A DNA stretch of 64,000 bases from Treponema_I sp045599005 (lineage in GTDB: Bacteria; Spirochaetota; Spirochaetia; Treponematales; Treponemataceae). Positions 18,754 through 28,164 of this stretch are shown here, one piece after another; within the stretch, counting starts at the first letter, position 1; the number at the start of each line of letters is the position of its first letter. The notes beneath the pieces were generated by a model that saw nothing but the letters and a program-made list of their open reading frames with translations, was not told the origin of the DNA and did no database searches. The stretch covers positions 1-64,000 of the forward strand of contig JAZRVF010000015.1 of assembly GCA_045599005.1 (NCBI GenBank). The letters run 5' to 3'. The position numbers and the translations under genes are program-made.

Positions 18754-21162
18754 TTATCTGTTTGCAATATTGAATGACAGTGTGAATGCCATGACATCAG
18801 TCCATTTTACTTTTCCGTCCTTAATCTGGAATGTGTTCTCAAGAAGCAGACGCAGAGGAAACTGAGGAATGGAGAAACGGAGACCGGGTCCGAAACTGAA
18901 ATAGAAATCTTCGATGGAAAGATTTGTGAACATGGACTTTGCATCCTCTTTAAGAACGATTGCATCGGCAACAAGATCCAGACCGAACATACCGGTTGCC
19001 ATAGGAATACGAAGCTCAAAGTTCGAACTCCACATTGCCTTTCCGCGTTTGGAGTAGAGATTCCATCCACGGCCGTTAAGAACACCGTCAATATACATCT
19101 GGTTGGACTGGCTTATGTCTCCACTGAAAGGAATCTGGAAAGAGAATCCGGTATAAAAAGCTGCAATCAGGTTGAAGTTCCATACATCAGAAACGGGGAA
19201 AGAAACCAGAGTGTGATAATATTCCAGTTTTGTGTCCGTACGCATGAAATAATCGTTCTCAATGTTGGGAAGGATTCCGGTGAATGAAAGTTTCTGGCTT
19301 GCGAACCAGCCTTTTGCAGGATCATAATAAAGATCACGGGCATCAAAGGAAACATTTCCCCAGATTGTATTGCTCAGACCCCAACGGTTCCAGTTGTCAC
19401 GGATTGAAGAGGAAACCGGAGTATAAAGGGTTGCATCATAATCGTTGCGGTTGATTGCTGAAGAGATACCGCCTGTTCCTGAAATTGTTCCGAAATTGTG
19501 TACCCAGCGGCGTCCCATTGACAGGCTTCCACCGATTGTCCATGAAGAATAATCCATGAAATAATCAGTTGTGTTCACGCCGGAAGGAAGATACATGTAC
19601 TGAAGACAGGTTGTTCCGGAATGAGAAAAGTCAATGCCTGCGGACACGGTTACTGGCTGGTTGAAAAGCCAGGAATCAGTGTATCCCAGACTGAGAGTCT
19701 GATCAGTGCTTGAAAGAGAAACCTTCGCATTTACAGATTTTCCTGTTCCCAGGAAGTTTGTCTCGGCAATGTTCGTAAAGAACGAAATGGGCATGTCATT
19801 GGGATTTGAGATTCCGGAGAAAGCCACACCGAACTCAAGGACTGTGGTGCTTGTCTCTTCAACATTGATGATAAGGTCAACAAGGTTTTCCTCAGAGCCC
19901 TGCACAATATCAGGAGAAATCACAGAGAAGAACTGTGTGTTATACAGAGAGCGGAGACCTGTCGTAAGTTTTGCCTTGGAGAAAATATCACCGGTCTCAA
20001 TGGGCAGTTCCCTGAGGATTACATAATCCTTTGTCTTTGTGTTTCCGTTGATTGTGATTGATTCAATATGGCTTCTGTCAAATTCCTTGATCTCAAGACC
20101 GTATGAGATCACATGTTTTTCTGTGTCCTGATTCACCACAGGTGTGAAAACATTGGATGTGTATCCGTTTTCGTAATACAGATCCTGGATTGCAGAATAA
20201 CCGTTTATGAACTTAGTATGATTATATACGCTGCCGGGAGAAAGCTTTACAAGACCCGAAAGCTGTTCAGCCGGGAAAATCTCGTTTCCGGTGATTGTGA
20301 TTCCACCGAAAGTGTACTGGTCTCCTTCCTTGAGAATGTAGTGAAGGACAACTTCGTCCTGATTTTTCTCTTCGTTGTAGGAAACACTGCGCTGTACATC
20401 CACCACCTGAAAATCCGCGTACCCACGTTCATAATAATAGGTGACCAGGGCCTGTCTGTCAGTCTCAAGAAGGGATTCCTGGAAGATACCTTTATTGATG
20501 TAACCGGCTTCCTTAAGGTTGAGGATTTTTTTGAGGGTACGTGATGTGAAGACCTCGTTTCCCTCAAAAGAAATTGATGAAACCACAGCAGTGTGACCCT
20601 CTGCAATGGAGAAAGTCAGGGACACACCTTCATCTGTCTCTTCATATGAAGATGATACACGGACACTGTTATAACCGTTTTCCAGATAATAATCGCGGAT
20701 ACGGCGCTCATCCAGAGAAACTCTTGAGGCGACAAAAATCTCACCTTTCTTCAGGTTGATATGTTCCCTGAGACTTGATGAGCGCAGCTGTGTGTTGCCG
20801 GTAAAACTGATTTCCTTTATCACAGGGCGTTCGACAACAGTAAACTGAAGGATAGCCTGGGAATTTGAGGCATCAGAGGGTTTGATCACAACAGAGATGT
20901 CGTCAAAAAAGTCCAAAGAATAAATTGAACTGATGATCTCAAGCCAGAGGTCATCGGAAAACTCCTGACCCAGATATCTGTTCATCACTGCATCAATATC
21001 GCTTTTCTGAACGGAGACCAGTCCATTATATGTTATCGTCTGAATCTTCTTGCCATAGAACCAGTCATCGCTTTGTGCTGAAAGAGAAAAAACGGCGGCA
21101 AAAGAAAGTATGACAACCAGAGCACACAGACGCTTGAGAGCGTTCAGGCGGAAACAATTCAT
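18754..21162 (-). CDS. bamA: Outer membrane protein assembly factor BamA
   Basis: Core of the Bam complex, which inserts beta-barrels into the outer membrane. 802 residues with a signal peptide (about 1-30, cut after LSAQ), five POTRA domains (about 35-410) and a C-terminal 16-strand barrel ending ...FTLSFNIANR, with the hydrophobic/aromatic alternation of an outer-membrane signal. The start at 21162 is chosen because GTGGGAG lies 6 bases before that ATG; the longer frame from TTG 21177 lacks a site. It begins 15 bases after the tamB stop. Confidence 0.95.
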   Translation of the reverse strand: MNCFRLNALKRLCALVVILSFAAVFSLSAQSDDWFYGKKIQTITYNGLVSVQKSDIDAVMNRYLGQEFSDDLWLEIISSIYSLDFFDDISVVIKPSDASNSQAILQFTVVERPVIKEISFTGNTQLRSSSLREHINLKKGEIFVASRVSLDERRIRDYYLENGYNSVRVSSSYEETDEGVSLTFSIAEGHTAVVSSISFEGNEVFTSRTLKKILNLKEAGYINKGIFQESLLETDRQALVTYYYERGYADFQVVDVQRSVSYNEEKNQDEVVLHYILKEGDQYTFGGITITGNEIFPAEQLSGLVKLSPGSVYNHTKFINGYSAIQDLYYENGYTSNVFTPVVNQDTEKHVISYGLEIKEFDRSHIESITINGNTKTKDYVILRELPIETGDIFSKAKLTTGLRSLYNTQFFSVISPDIVQGSEENLVDLIINVEETSTTVLEFGVAFSGISNPNDMPISFFTNIAETNFLGTGKSVNAKVSLSSTDQTLSLGYTDSWLFNQPVTVSAGIDFSHSGTTCLQYMYLPSGVNTTDYFMDYSSWTIGGSLSMGRRWVHNFGTISGTGGISSAINRNDYDATLYTPVSSSIRDNWNRWGLSNTIWGNVSFDARDLYYDPAKGWFASQKLSFTGILPNIENDYFMRTDTKLEYYHTLVSFPVSDVWNFNLIAAFYTGFSFQIPFSGDISQSNQMYIDGVLNGRGWNLYSKRGKAMWSSNFELRIPMATGMFGLDLVADAIVLKEDAKSMFTNLSIEDFYFSFGPGLRFSIPQFPLRLLLENTFQIKDGKVKWTDVMAFTLSFNIANR

Positions 21163-21177
21163 AAAATACTCCCACAA

Positions 21178-24100
21178 TTAAAAATTGAATTTCCAGGACA
21201 AACTTATTGAGCTGTAAGGAACCCACAAATTTTGAGCTGACGTGACATCAGGTGCAAGACTCCATCTGATGGTGGCAAAGGGTGAAGGCAGCTCAAGACC
21301 GATTTCCGGCTGAATGACCAGACCTGTTGCGCTTCCATTTACAGGTTTATCGTTATAAACCATACGGACCATTGCATCCAAATACATGGACTGACCGATG
21401 TACTTACCTATATAAACAGTTGTGTTGTCAAAATAGTTACCAAGCCTGAGTTCTTTTTCTTCTGATTCAGGACTCATAAGCTGGAGGAACGCCTGCTGGA
21501 AGAAAGGTGTCCTGAAAGAGAATATATCAAACTTGAACAAATCCCGCAATTGGTTTTCTATACTCCTGAACAGTGTGCTCTGAAGCAGGAAGTCGATTCC
21601 TGTGGCGGCAATGGATCCCCAGGCGGTCTCGGAGTTCTCGGCGGCATCACCAAGGAAGGCTTTGCCCAGAAGAAGACTGATATCCTCTGATGAACGGGGC
21701 GGCGTACTTGAGAAAACCGGATCAAGGTTCACCATGAACTGGTTGGGAATGGCCAGTGAGATTGTGATGATCTCACCGTTGCTGTCTCTCTCACGGATTT
21801 CAGCACGGAGGTTGATGCGCGGATTGAGAGGATCACTGTTCTCAGGATAACTGATCGAACCTTCACGTATATAGAAGTTTCTGTTCAGGTATATGATCTC
21901 TCCACCGCGGAGAACAACGCTTCCTCCCAGCTGGAAAATCTCTTCCTGTGTATCAAGGACAATCCGCACAGGAGTTGTTGTCTCAACAAGGGCCCGGACC
22001 ACAGGATTCTCTTTTGTGGGGAAATACATCTGGGAACGCTGGCCGACTGAAACCTGCATGTCCATGATGAAACGAAGGGGACTGGAGAACTGGTTCTGCA
22101 CTTCTTCCTCTGTCTGATTCACCTCAACACGGATGGAATCATCCTCTGCAGAGGAACTGATACTGAGATCAAGAACGGCCAGCGCATTCTCCGCTTTTAC
22201 CTGCCCTCTCAGAGCCACCGTGTCCGCTGCGTATTCCATGGAGACATCAAGGCCGATATCAGACTTGAGTTTCAGGATTCCCACGTTCATCTGGGCAGGG
22301 ATAAAGGAGTTTTTCAGTGTCCTCAGATTGATCTTCATCTCATCGGGGATCCATCTGTCAAGAACTACATCTCCGCTAAGAAGGGCTGTTGCTTCCCCGA
22401 AGAGAATGCGGCTTTCCTTTATTGAAAGAAGATATTCTTCCGCGACAATGTTCAGGGATGGGATTGAGATACGGTTTGATTCAATCATATTGGAAGTGAA
22501 AACCGCATCAGAAAGAGTGACTGTCCCGTGGAACTCAGGGTCTGTGGCAAGTCCGCCAAGTCTAAGGTTTCCGGTGATCTTACCGTCCTCGATGGCGAAC
22601 ATGTCTGTCCTGACAAAATCAGAAAGGAGTTTTATATCACCTTCAAGATTGCTGACATTTATATCCATCTGATTGCTCTTGAAGGAACCTTCTGCGTTGA
22701 ACCGTATGGGGAACTCATCATAGGCACTGGCAAAAAAATCACCTGAGTCATAGAAACAGACCATGAGAGAATCATTTTCGCCGCCGGTGACAAAGGTTAC
22801 GCCCGGGTTACGCTCAAAAGTCATAGGGTATTTCTCAACCGCAGGGAATCCGGTCACAGAAAAGTCCGAGAGTGTGGCTTCTGCGTAAACACTTGGCTGT
22901 CCACCGGAATATCTGTCTGCCGGCGTCACATTGAATTTTACGGCAACCGGCGCGTTGAGAGCCATTTTTCCCATGTCAGCGTTGAGGACGCTGGAGAAAG
23001 ATCCTTCCATTCCGTCAATCGAGAATTCTGCCTGGGCATCTCTGAGGCTGAAGTTCGCGAACTTTCCCTGCAGATCCTCACACCGGACCGCCTTGTCCTC
23101 AAGGAAGAAGGAACCGGAAAGAACCGCATCATTGTCTCCAAGCTTCAGGTTAACAGAAGGCACTGTAAGGGTGACCTGCGGATTGGTTACCGGTCCGATC
23201 ACGGAAATATCCGCGTCAATAACATTGTCCTGTGTCTGGTCAGTCATGAACCGGGAAAGAAGGAAATCGTCGGCGGCTATGGTTCCTGTCACGTAGAAAT
23301 TGTCAAGGAAAGCGGAATCTGTAAAAGCTTTTTCCAGAGGATTCGTACAGGACAGATCAACGAAAACCGCTTCCTGGGAAAGCTGGTTCTGCATTGACAG
23401 GTTCAGCGAGGCCTGTGACAGTGTGCCGTTCTGTATCTGCCAGGATGCGCTGCTTACACCGTTCAGGACGGATGCAATATCACCGTAAGAGACAGAATCC
23501 ATGTAATAGCCGTAATTGTCCACCCGTCCGGAAAGACCGAAACGGGGTTTAATGCGGAACTTCTCTGATTCCTCGGAAAGTTCAAGAGCACCGATCTGCA
23601 CAAACCATTCGTTCAGATCGTAGAAATCATAGGATCCGTCAAGTGAGGCGGAGAAAATGTAGTCGCTGAAGACAACGGGAAGTGACTGAAGTGAGAAATC
23701 ACCCCAGAAACCTTTCTCAGAGCCGAAATTCAGGGAGAAATTCAGTCCGTAGTCACCTGTCAGGAGCACATAGGCGTCTTTCTCGAAAACTCCCGAGAAG
23801 GAATAGGGAATCTGGTTGAAATAGAGATCCGTGGAGAAGAATGCCTGTGAATAATCACTCTCAAAATCTGCGCTGAGTCTGCCTTCAAGAGACTGCCCCG
23901 CAACTGAGGCGACCAGCTGGCTGACCTGCACTGAGGTCTCGTTGCCGTCAAAAGAGACAAGAAGCATCTCTCCGCCGGCTTTTGTACTTGCAACAAGCGT
24001 ATAAGGCGAATTGAATGAGACAGAGGAAAGATTTGTTGAGACGTACAGATCTGTTGAAAAAACATAGGGCTCAAGAAAATCGATCACATTCTGGGGAAGC

Positions 24101-25773
24101 GCATTCTCCTCGGGAAGCGCAATGTTCACAGCCTTCACCACTGAATTGGTGTACATGTTGTTGATCTCGGCATTCAGCTGGACAAAAAGGTTTTCTTCCA
24201 TAAATACGGAGCCTGAGAATTCCAGGTTTCCGTGGGTATCGGCATCAGTCCTGGAATAATCCTTCAGTTTCAGGTCAAAATCCAGTGTCCTGTCCCGGTT
24301 CACTATGTCAGCGTGAAAATCCCTGAAATCAGACTGTCCGACCTTGATCTGGGGAACCTCAACGGTAAGCCCGTCCCTGATTCTGTCCAGGAAAATCTCA
24401 GTTGCAAGAATCTCTCCGGAAGGCAGCGGAAGGCGGCTTACATTCAGGTAACCGGCAGGCTGCAGTGTCTTTATGTTGAAGTCACCGGAGAAAGCGGCAT
24501 CGGCATAGTCACACTGGACAGAAAACGAAGTGGCCGTGACAAAGGAAGGAGTGCCTGAGACGTCAAAACTGGCATAGGCCCCGCCGGGAAGCAGTTTGTC
24601 CGGGACAGAAACGGAACCGGCAGCACCGAACTCCAGGGAGGCGAGAAAATCCTCAGCAGCGAAATCCGCAGAGCCGCTGTAAGTTCCTGACATGACAAAA
24701 GTTTTAAGATCAGAGACAACAGGAACCTGCTCCAGGAAATCTGAGGGGAAAGTCACAAAATCAAGGGGGTAGAAATCTTTCGCATCCAGCTGGATTCCCG
24801 CTTTTTTTGAGGCAAGGTCAAAACGTGCCAGCAGAGAAAAAGGCTGACCGTCGCTCAGGAAAACACAGCCCAGGACATTGTCTGCAAGCTGGGCAGAAAT
24901 TTTTACAGGCCGGATATACAGACCGTTGCCTCTGTCAAAGGAAAGGGCGGCATTGCAGACAGAGCCGTCCAGTGAAGGGGTCACAACGGACTGGATGTTG
25001 AGTGCCAGCCCCACCGAATTCCAGCCGGGAATGAAAGGTTCCGCGAAGTCTGCGGAGGCGTGACCTTTGACCACTGCGCTTATCTGGCCGACAGGACTGT
25101 CCGTGTTCTCAAGAATCACCTGGTTCAGGGTCAGTCTGAAAAGCAGTGACTTGGTACCGAAAGTTATGTGTGTGTTCCGCAGTGTCACAGGGAAAGGCAG
25201 TGAAAGATTAAGTTCAGGAAGGATGCTTTTTTCTGATTCTGCAGCAGGCTTCCGGTTCTCGGGAGGAATTTTCACATCTGTCAGTCCGGCATTTTCCGGC
25301 ACGGGAACAGGCGCTTTTTCTTCACCTGAGAGGCCTGTGAATCTTGACACAAGATCCAGATAGACCGCAAGTTTTTCTTCATCCTCGCAGGACAGTTCAA
25401 GGCCGCTGACTGTAAGGGATTTGACACCGCTTATGGACCGGTTCCGGATCAGTTCCGTAAGGCTGTAGGAAAGACTGATTGATTCAATTCTGGCAAGGGG
25501 TTCTTCCGTCTGGATGTCAAAGAATTCCAGCTGTCTTATGCGGAGTCCCGTAAGAATTGAAGGCGAGAAACTTGAGTAACGGACGCGGATTCCCAGATTG
25601 TCCCTGAGGTAGTCCGTTCCCAGTGTCTTTACCTGGACAAGATAATTGTTGAGCACTTTATACAGGGGCTGCACAGCGACAAGGGCAATAATGAACATGC
25701 CCAGAAAAATGCCGGTAACTATGAGGATTCTTAAAGTGCGTGGTTTTTCGTCCAGATTCTTAAACAGATTCAT
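21178..25773 (-). CDS. tamB: TamB/DUF490 family translocation and assembly protein
   Basis: Large envelope-spanning protein of 1531 residues. An N-terminal TM helix (about residues 18-40) anchors it in the inner membrane. A very long beta-helical groove follows, and the C-terminal DUF490/TamB domain (about 1150-1531) ends in an aromatic residue. TamB-type proteins bridge the two membranes and support lipid transport and barrel assembly. It is the first gene of the tamB-bamA-ompH-mutS operon. The start at 25773 follows a TTGTTA-N17-TATAAT promoter with only 10 bases between -10 box and ATG; the frame from 25812 would start within that promoter. Confidence 0.92.
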   Translation of the reverse strand: MNLFKNLDEKPRTLRILIVTGIFLGMFIIALVAVQPLYKVLNNYLVQVKTLGTDYLRDNLGIRVRYSSFSPSILTGLRIRQLEFFDIQTEEPLARIESISLSYSLTELIRNRSISGVKSLTVSGLELSCEDEEKLAVYLDLVSRFTGLSGEEKAPVPVPENAGLTDVKIPPENRKPAAESEKSILPELNLSLPFPVTLRNTHITFGTKSLLFRLTLNQVILENTDSPVGQISAVVKGHASADFAEPFIPGWNSVGLALNIQSVVTPSLDGSVCNAALSFDRGNGLYIRPVKISAQLADNVLGCVFLSDGQPFSLLARFDLASKKAGIQLDAKDFYPLDFVTFPSDFLEQVPVVSDLKTFVMSGTYSGSADFAAEDFLASLEFGAAGSVSVPDKLLPGGAYASFDVSGTPSFVTATSFSVQCDYADAAFSGDFNIKTLQPAGYLNVSRLPLPSGEILATEIFLDRIRDGLTVEVPQIKVGQSDFRDFHADIVNRDRTLDFDLKLKDYSRTDADTHGNLEFSGSVFMEENLFVQLNAEINNMYTNSVVKAVNIALPEENALPQNVIDFLEPYVFSTDLYVSTNLSSVSFNSPYTLVASTKAGGEMLLVSFDGNETSVQVSQLVASVAGQSLEGRLSADFESDYSQAFFSTDLYFNQIPYSFSGVFEKDAYVLLTGDYGLNFSLNFGSEKGFWGDFSLQSLPVVFSDYIFSASLDGSYDFYDLNEWFVQIGALELSEESEKFRIKPRFGLSGRVDNYGYYMDSVSYGDIASVLNGVSSASWQIQNGTLSQASLNLSMQNQLSQEAVFVDLSCTNPLEKAFTDSAFLDNFYVTGTIAADDFLLSRFMTDQTQDNVIDADISVIGPVTNPQVTLTVPSVNLKLGDNDAVLSGSFFLEDKAVRCEDLQGKFANFSLRDAQAEFSIDGMEGSFSSVLNADMGKMALNAPVAVKFNVTPADRYSGGQPSVYAEATLSDFSVTGFPAVEKYPMTFERNPGVTFVTGGENDSLMVCFYDSGDFFASAYDEFPIRFNAEGSFKSNQMDINVSNLEGDIKLLSDFVRTDMFAIEDGKITGNLRLGGLATDPEFHGTVTLSDAVFTSNMIESNRISIPSLNIVAEEYLLSIKESRILFGEATALLSGDVVLDRWIPDEMKINLRTLKNSFIPAQMNVGILKLKSDIGLDVSMEYAADTVALRGQVKAENALAVLDLSISSSAEDDSIRVEVNQTEEEVQNQFSSPLRFIMDMQVSVGQRSQMYFPTKENPVVRALVETTTPVRIVLDTQEEIFQLGGSVVLRGGEIIYLNRNFYIREGSISYPENSDPLNPRINLRAEIRERDSNGEIITISLAIPNQFMVNLDPVFSSTPPRSSEDISLLLGKAFLGDAAENSETAWGSIAATGIDFLLQSTLFRSIENQLRDLFKFDIFSFRTPFFQQAFLQLMSPESEEKELRLGNYFDNTTVYIGKYIGQSMYLDAMVRMVYNDKPVNGSATGLVIQPEIGLELPSPFATIRWSLAPDVTSAQNLWVPYSSISLSWKFNF

Positions 25774-25783
25774 CAGCGCGGAT

Positions 25784-25812
25784 ATTATACTGTCAGAACC
25801 TTTACATAACAA
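25784..25812 (-). promoter_or_regulatory. Promoter of the tamB-bamA-ompH-mutS operon
   Basis: Minus strand: TTGTTA (25812-25807), 17-base spacer, TATAAT (25789-25784), then 10 bases to ATG 25773. The predicted leader is only about 3-4 bases. Confidence 0.7.
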
Positions 25813-25844
25813 GACACCCGAGGAAAAGTTGGAAGTTTGCGGCA

Positions 25845-26303
25845 GGCGGCAGTGTCATTCCGGGCGTGCTGGCCTTGTCATTCCAAGCGAACAGTATGGC
25901 AGCGGACTGGTCATGAGTGACCGCGGACAGGTAGCAGTTTGGGGCAGGAGGCAGTGTCATTCCGGGCGTGCTGGTGACCGCGGACTGGTAGCAGTTTGCG
26001 GCAGGCGGCAGTGTCATTCCGGGCGTACTGGCCTTGTCATTCTGAGCGAACAGTGTGGCAGCGGACAGTGTGACAGCGGACTGGTAGCAGTTTGGGCGGG
26101 CGGCAGTGTCATTCCGTGCGCGCTGGTCATGTCATTCCAAGCGTGCTGGCTTTGTCATTCCGGGCGGGCTGGTGACCGCGGACTGGTGGCAGTTTTGGGC
26201 GTGCTGGTGACAGCGGACAGGCGGCCGTTTGCGGCGGACAGCAGTGTCATTCTGAGCGTGCTGGCCTTGTCATTCCGGGCGAAGTCGAGGAATCTCTGAT
26301 GAA
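25845..26303. repeat. Degenerate tandem array built on GTGTCATTCCGGGCGTGCTGG
   Basis: About ten copies of a GTCATTC(C/T)(G)GGCG core in imperfect units of 58-103 bases, with shared phrases GGCAGGCGGCAGTGTCATTCC, GACCGCGGACTGGTAGCAG and GGCAGCGGAC. It ends in GTCATTCCGGGCGAAGTCGAGGAATCTCTGA, the same terminal unit as at 2547-2577. It fills the gap between divergent tamB and tmk. Open frames across it are repeat artefacts. Confidence 0.85.
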
Positions 26304-26348
26304 CAATGCCCGCATAGAAAGGGAACAGTTGGATGGGCGCTGAAAAGA

Positions 26349-26377
26349 TTGATATTTTGTCTCACGGCGGGTATATT
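26349..26377 (+). promoter_or_regulatory. Predicted sigma70-type promoter of tmk
   Basis: TTGATA (26349-26354), 17-base spacer, TATATT (26372-26377). A good ribosome-binding site, GGGAGG (26386-26391), precedes the ATG at 26400. Confidence 0.65.
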
Positions 26378-26399
26378 CTTCCTGAGGGAGGCAGAGAAA

Positions 26400-27047
26400 A
26401 TGATTCTTGACAATTTTGTGGTTTTTGAGGGAATTGATGGAGCAGGAACAACAACACAGCTGAAGATTCTTGAGAGACTTCTTGCGGACAGAAAGGTGGA
26501 TTTTTCTGCCGAACCCACAGGATCCGAGACGGGACTTTTTCTGAGACAGGTCCTGGGAGGAAAGATAAAGGTGCATCCGGCGACAGCTGCCTACCTTTTT
26601 GCAGCGGACAGGAACGAGCATCTTTACGGGAATGAGGGCATAGCGCAGAAATGCGCAGAGGGCACAGTCTGTTTCTCTGACCGCTATTTTTTCTCAAGCC
26701 TTGCCTACCAGCAGGTGACCTGCGGACTTGAGCTGCCTACCCTTCTGAACAGTCCATTTCCGCTGCCCAAAGTGCTTTTCTACTTTGACATTGATCCTGA
26801 AATTTCCCTGAAAAGAGTTGACGGCCGCGGAGAGCGCGAAATCTATGAGAAACTGGATTTTCTTCAGGCAACACGCCTGCGGTACCGGAAAGTGGCGGAA
26901 TCCTATGCGGAGGCTGCCCGTGCTGACAGTGAGGCGGGAAAAGCCTGCATGCTGGTGAAGACCATTGATGCATCAGAAAGCGTGGAAGCGGTGACAGACC
27001 AGATTGTAAGCGTGCTCAAGGAAGTTTACCCGGGCCTTTTCGCCTGA
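26400..27047 (+). CDS. tmk: Thymidylate kinase with altered P-loop
   Basis: dTMP kinase of 215 residues: ATP-dependent dTMP to dTDP. The overall match is clear (VFEGIDGAG near residue 8, the DR(Y/F) motif in FSDRYFFSS, and a lid region with GRGEREIYE). The Walker A reads GIDGAGTTTQ, so the usual Lys is Thr17; catalysis may rely on Arg/Lys elsewhere, as in lid-basic Tmk classes, or activity may be changed. The start at 26400 has GGGAGG 8 bases upstream; the longer frame from 26349 starts at the -35 box. It is a single gene with its own promoter. Confidence 0.88.
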   Translation: MILDNFVVFEGIDGAGTTTQLKILERLLADRKVDFSAEPTGSETGLFLRQVLGGKIKVHPATAAYLFAADRNEHLYGNEGIAQKCAEGTVCFSDRYFFSSLAYQQVTCGLELPTLLNSPFPLPKVLFYFDIDPEISLKRVDGRGEREIYEKLDFLQATRLRYRKVAESYAEAARADSEAGKACMLVKTIDASESVEAVTDQIVSVLKEVYPGLFA

Positions 27048-27116
27048 GTTCGGGGGCACGGACTGCGTGCGGAGAGAAATCACTTTGCCATGGCAGACAA
27101 AAATCCTCATTCTTTC

Positions 27117-27749
27117 CTAAAACCAGTCATCTTCATCAACTGGTTCTTCAATTTCTTCTACCATTAAAAATATTTTCGTAATGAATCTGTTTTCATCGAG
27201 GACAAACTCAACTGCTGTTGATGCGTAAAAATTCTCTTCAGCATTATGCCTCATGACATGCATATCATAACAGTAATCAATCACTTCAATACCATTTTCT
27301 GAAATTGACAGTTCTGGAATACCAAAAAGATTATGGACATCATCTTCTGTCATACCAATTTTTACAGGAGAATCTGTTAAAAGTTCATTGTTCACAAAAT
27401 CTGTATTACATGCAAAAGTTTGATTCTGTTTATACATTTTGTGATTTTTCTCTTTTGACTCATAATTCTTTTCTATAAAGTCATTTTTATCCCATAAAAA
27501 AAACACAAAATCCTTATACGCCTTTACATATTTCTCTTCTGTAAGTGAATTCATAAAGTGCTGTTCAATCCGCTTATCAACTTTGCCCTGTTCAGTCAAT
27601 TCTGTATCAGTTTCTGCTGATTTTGGCTCAAAAGTTTCATAAGTCTCGTCTGCGGTATTTAAAACATTATGCTGAATGGATTTAGATTCGTTTTTATTGC
27701 AACCTATAAAACAAAGGCAACAAAGAATAATCAGGATTTTTACTTTCAT
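27117..27749 (-). CDS. Hypothetical lipoprotein
   Basis: 210-residue protein with a lipoprotein signal peptide (lipobox CFIGC, Cys17), then an acidic Thr/Glu-rich linker and a small domain containing a predicted helix-strand pattern (KIGMTEDDVHNLFGIPE). That phrase resembles the turn found in SmpA/BamE-like folds, where it reads 'G.t..eV..llG.P', but the match is weak. No function is assigned. A GGAG lies about 12 bases before the ATG. It is a single gene on the minus strand with no clear terminator in the 69 bases before tmk. Confidence 0.75.
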   Translation of the reverse strand: MKVKILIILCCLCFIGCNKNESKSIQHNVLNTADETYETFEPKSAETDTELTEQGKVDKRIEQHFMNSLTEEKYVKAYKDFVFFLWDKNDFIEKNYESKEKNHKMYKQNQTFACNTDFVNNELLTDSPVKIGMTEDDVHNLFGIPELSISENGIEVIDYCYDMHVMRHNAEENFYASTAVEFVLDENRFITKIFLMVEEIEEPVDEDDWF

Positions 27750-28164
27750 ACTTTTTTCTGCTCCACTATTCTGATGGCAATCCGTACAGAACCACCTGTT
27801 ACCGGCACTTTCTGCTGATCTGGATGATCAACTGTTAAACTTTATGTCAGAATCGCTTCTGATTATATACACATTTTGTGGAATGTACGAATAATTTTTG
27901 GAGAATGCAATTTTTATACGTATTTTTTTCCATACAAACCAGTTGCCTGATGTATAAAATTCAGTTTTCCTACGCATAAAAATAAAAAAAGTGATTTTTA
28001 TCCGTATGCCGCAAAAGAAATCAGAGTCTTTCAGAAATGAGATTTATGGATTTTGCTGTAATCTTAAATGGCGGTCGTAGCTCATCTTATCTCCCAAAAG
28101 CATTTTAGCATACATTCATTTTTAAATTCCTTGCCAAGAACGCAACCTGCTGTATAATTTTACC
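27750..28164. other. 415-base intergenic region with three ATTTTTATNCGT motifs
   Basis: No gene is seen. The motif ATTTTTATACGT occurs at 27910-27921, its inverted form ACGCATAAAAAT at 27972-27983, and ATTTTTATCCGT at 27994-28005. The last two form an inverted repeat matching at 11 of 12 positions. They may be binding sites for a regulator of the divergent lipoprotein and aldo/keto reductase genes. The right end holds the reductase promoter. Confidence 0.45.
28131..28158 (+). promoter_or_regulatory. Near-consensus leaderless promoter of the aldo/keto reductase gene
   Basis: TTGCCA (28131-28136), 16-base spacer, TATAAT (28153-28158). The ATG at 28165 begins exactly 7 bases after the -10 box, with no room for a Shine-Dalgarno. 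Confidence 0.75.

Noticed and set aside
25646..26299. 217-codon plus-strand frame upstream of tmk
   Set aside because: It crosses tamB antisense and the degenerate repeat array; the protein is only a repeat translation.
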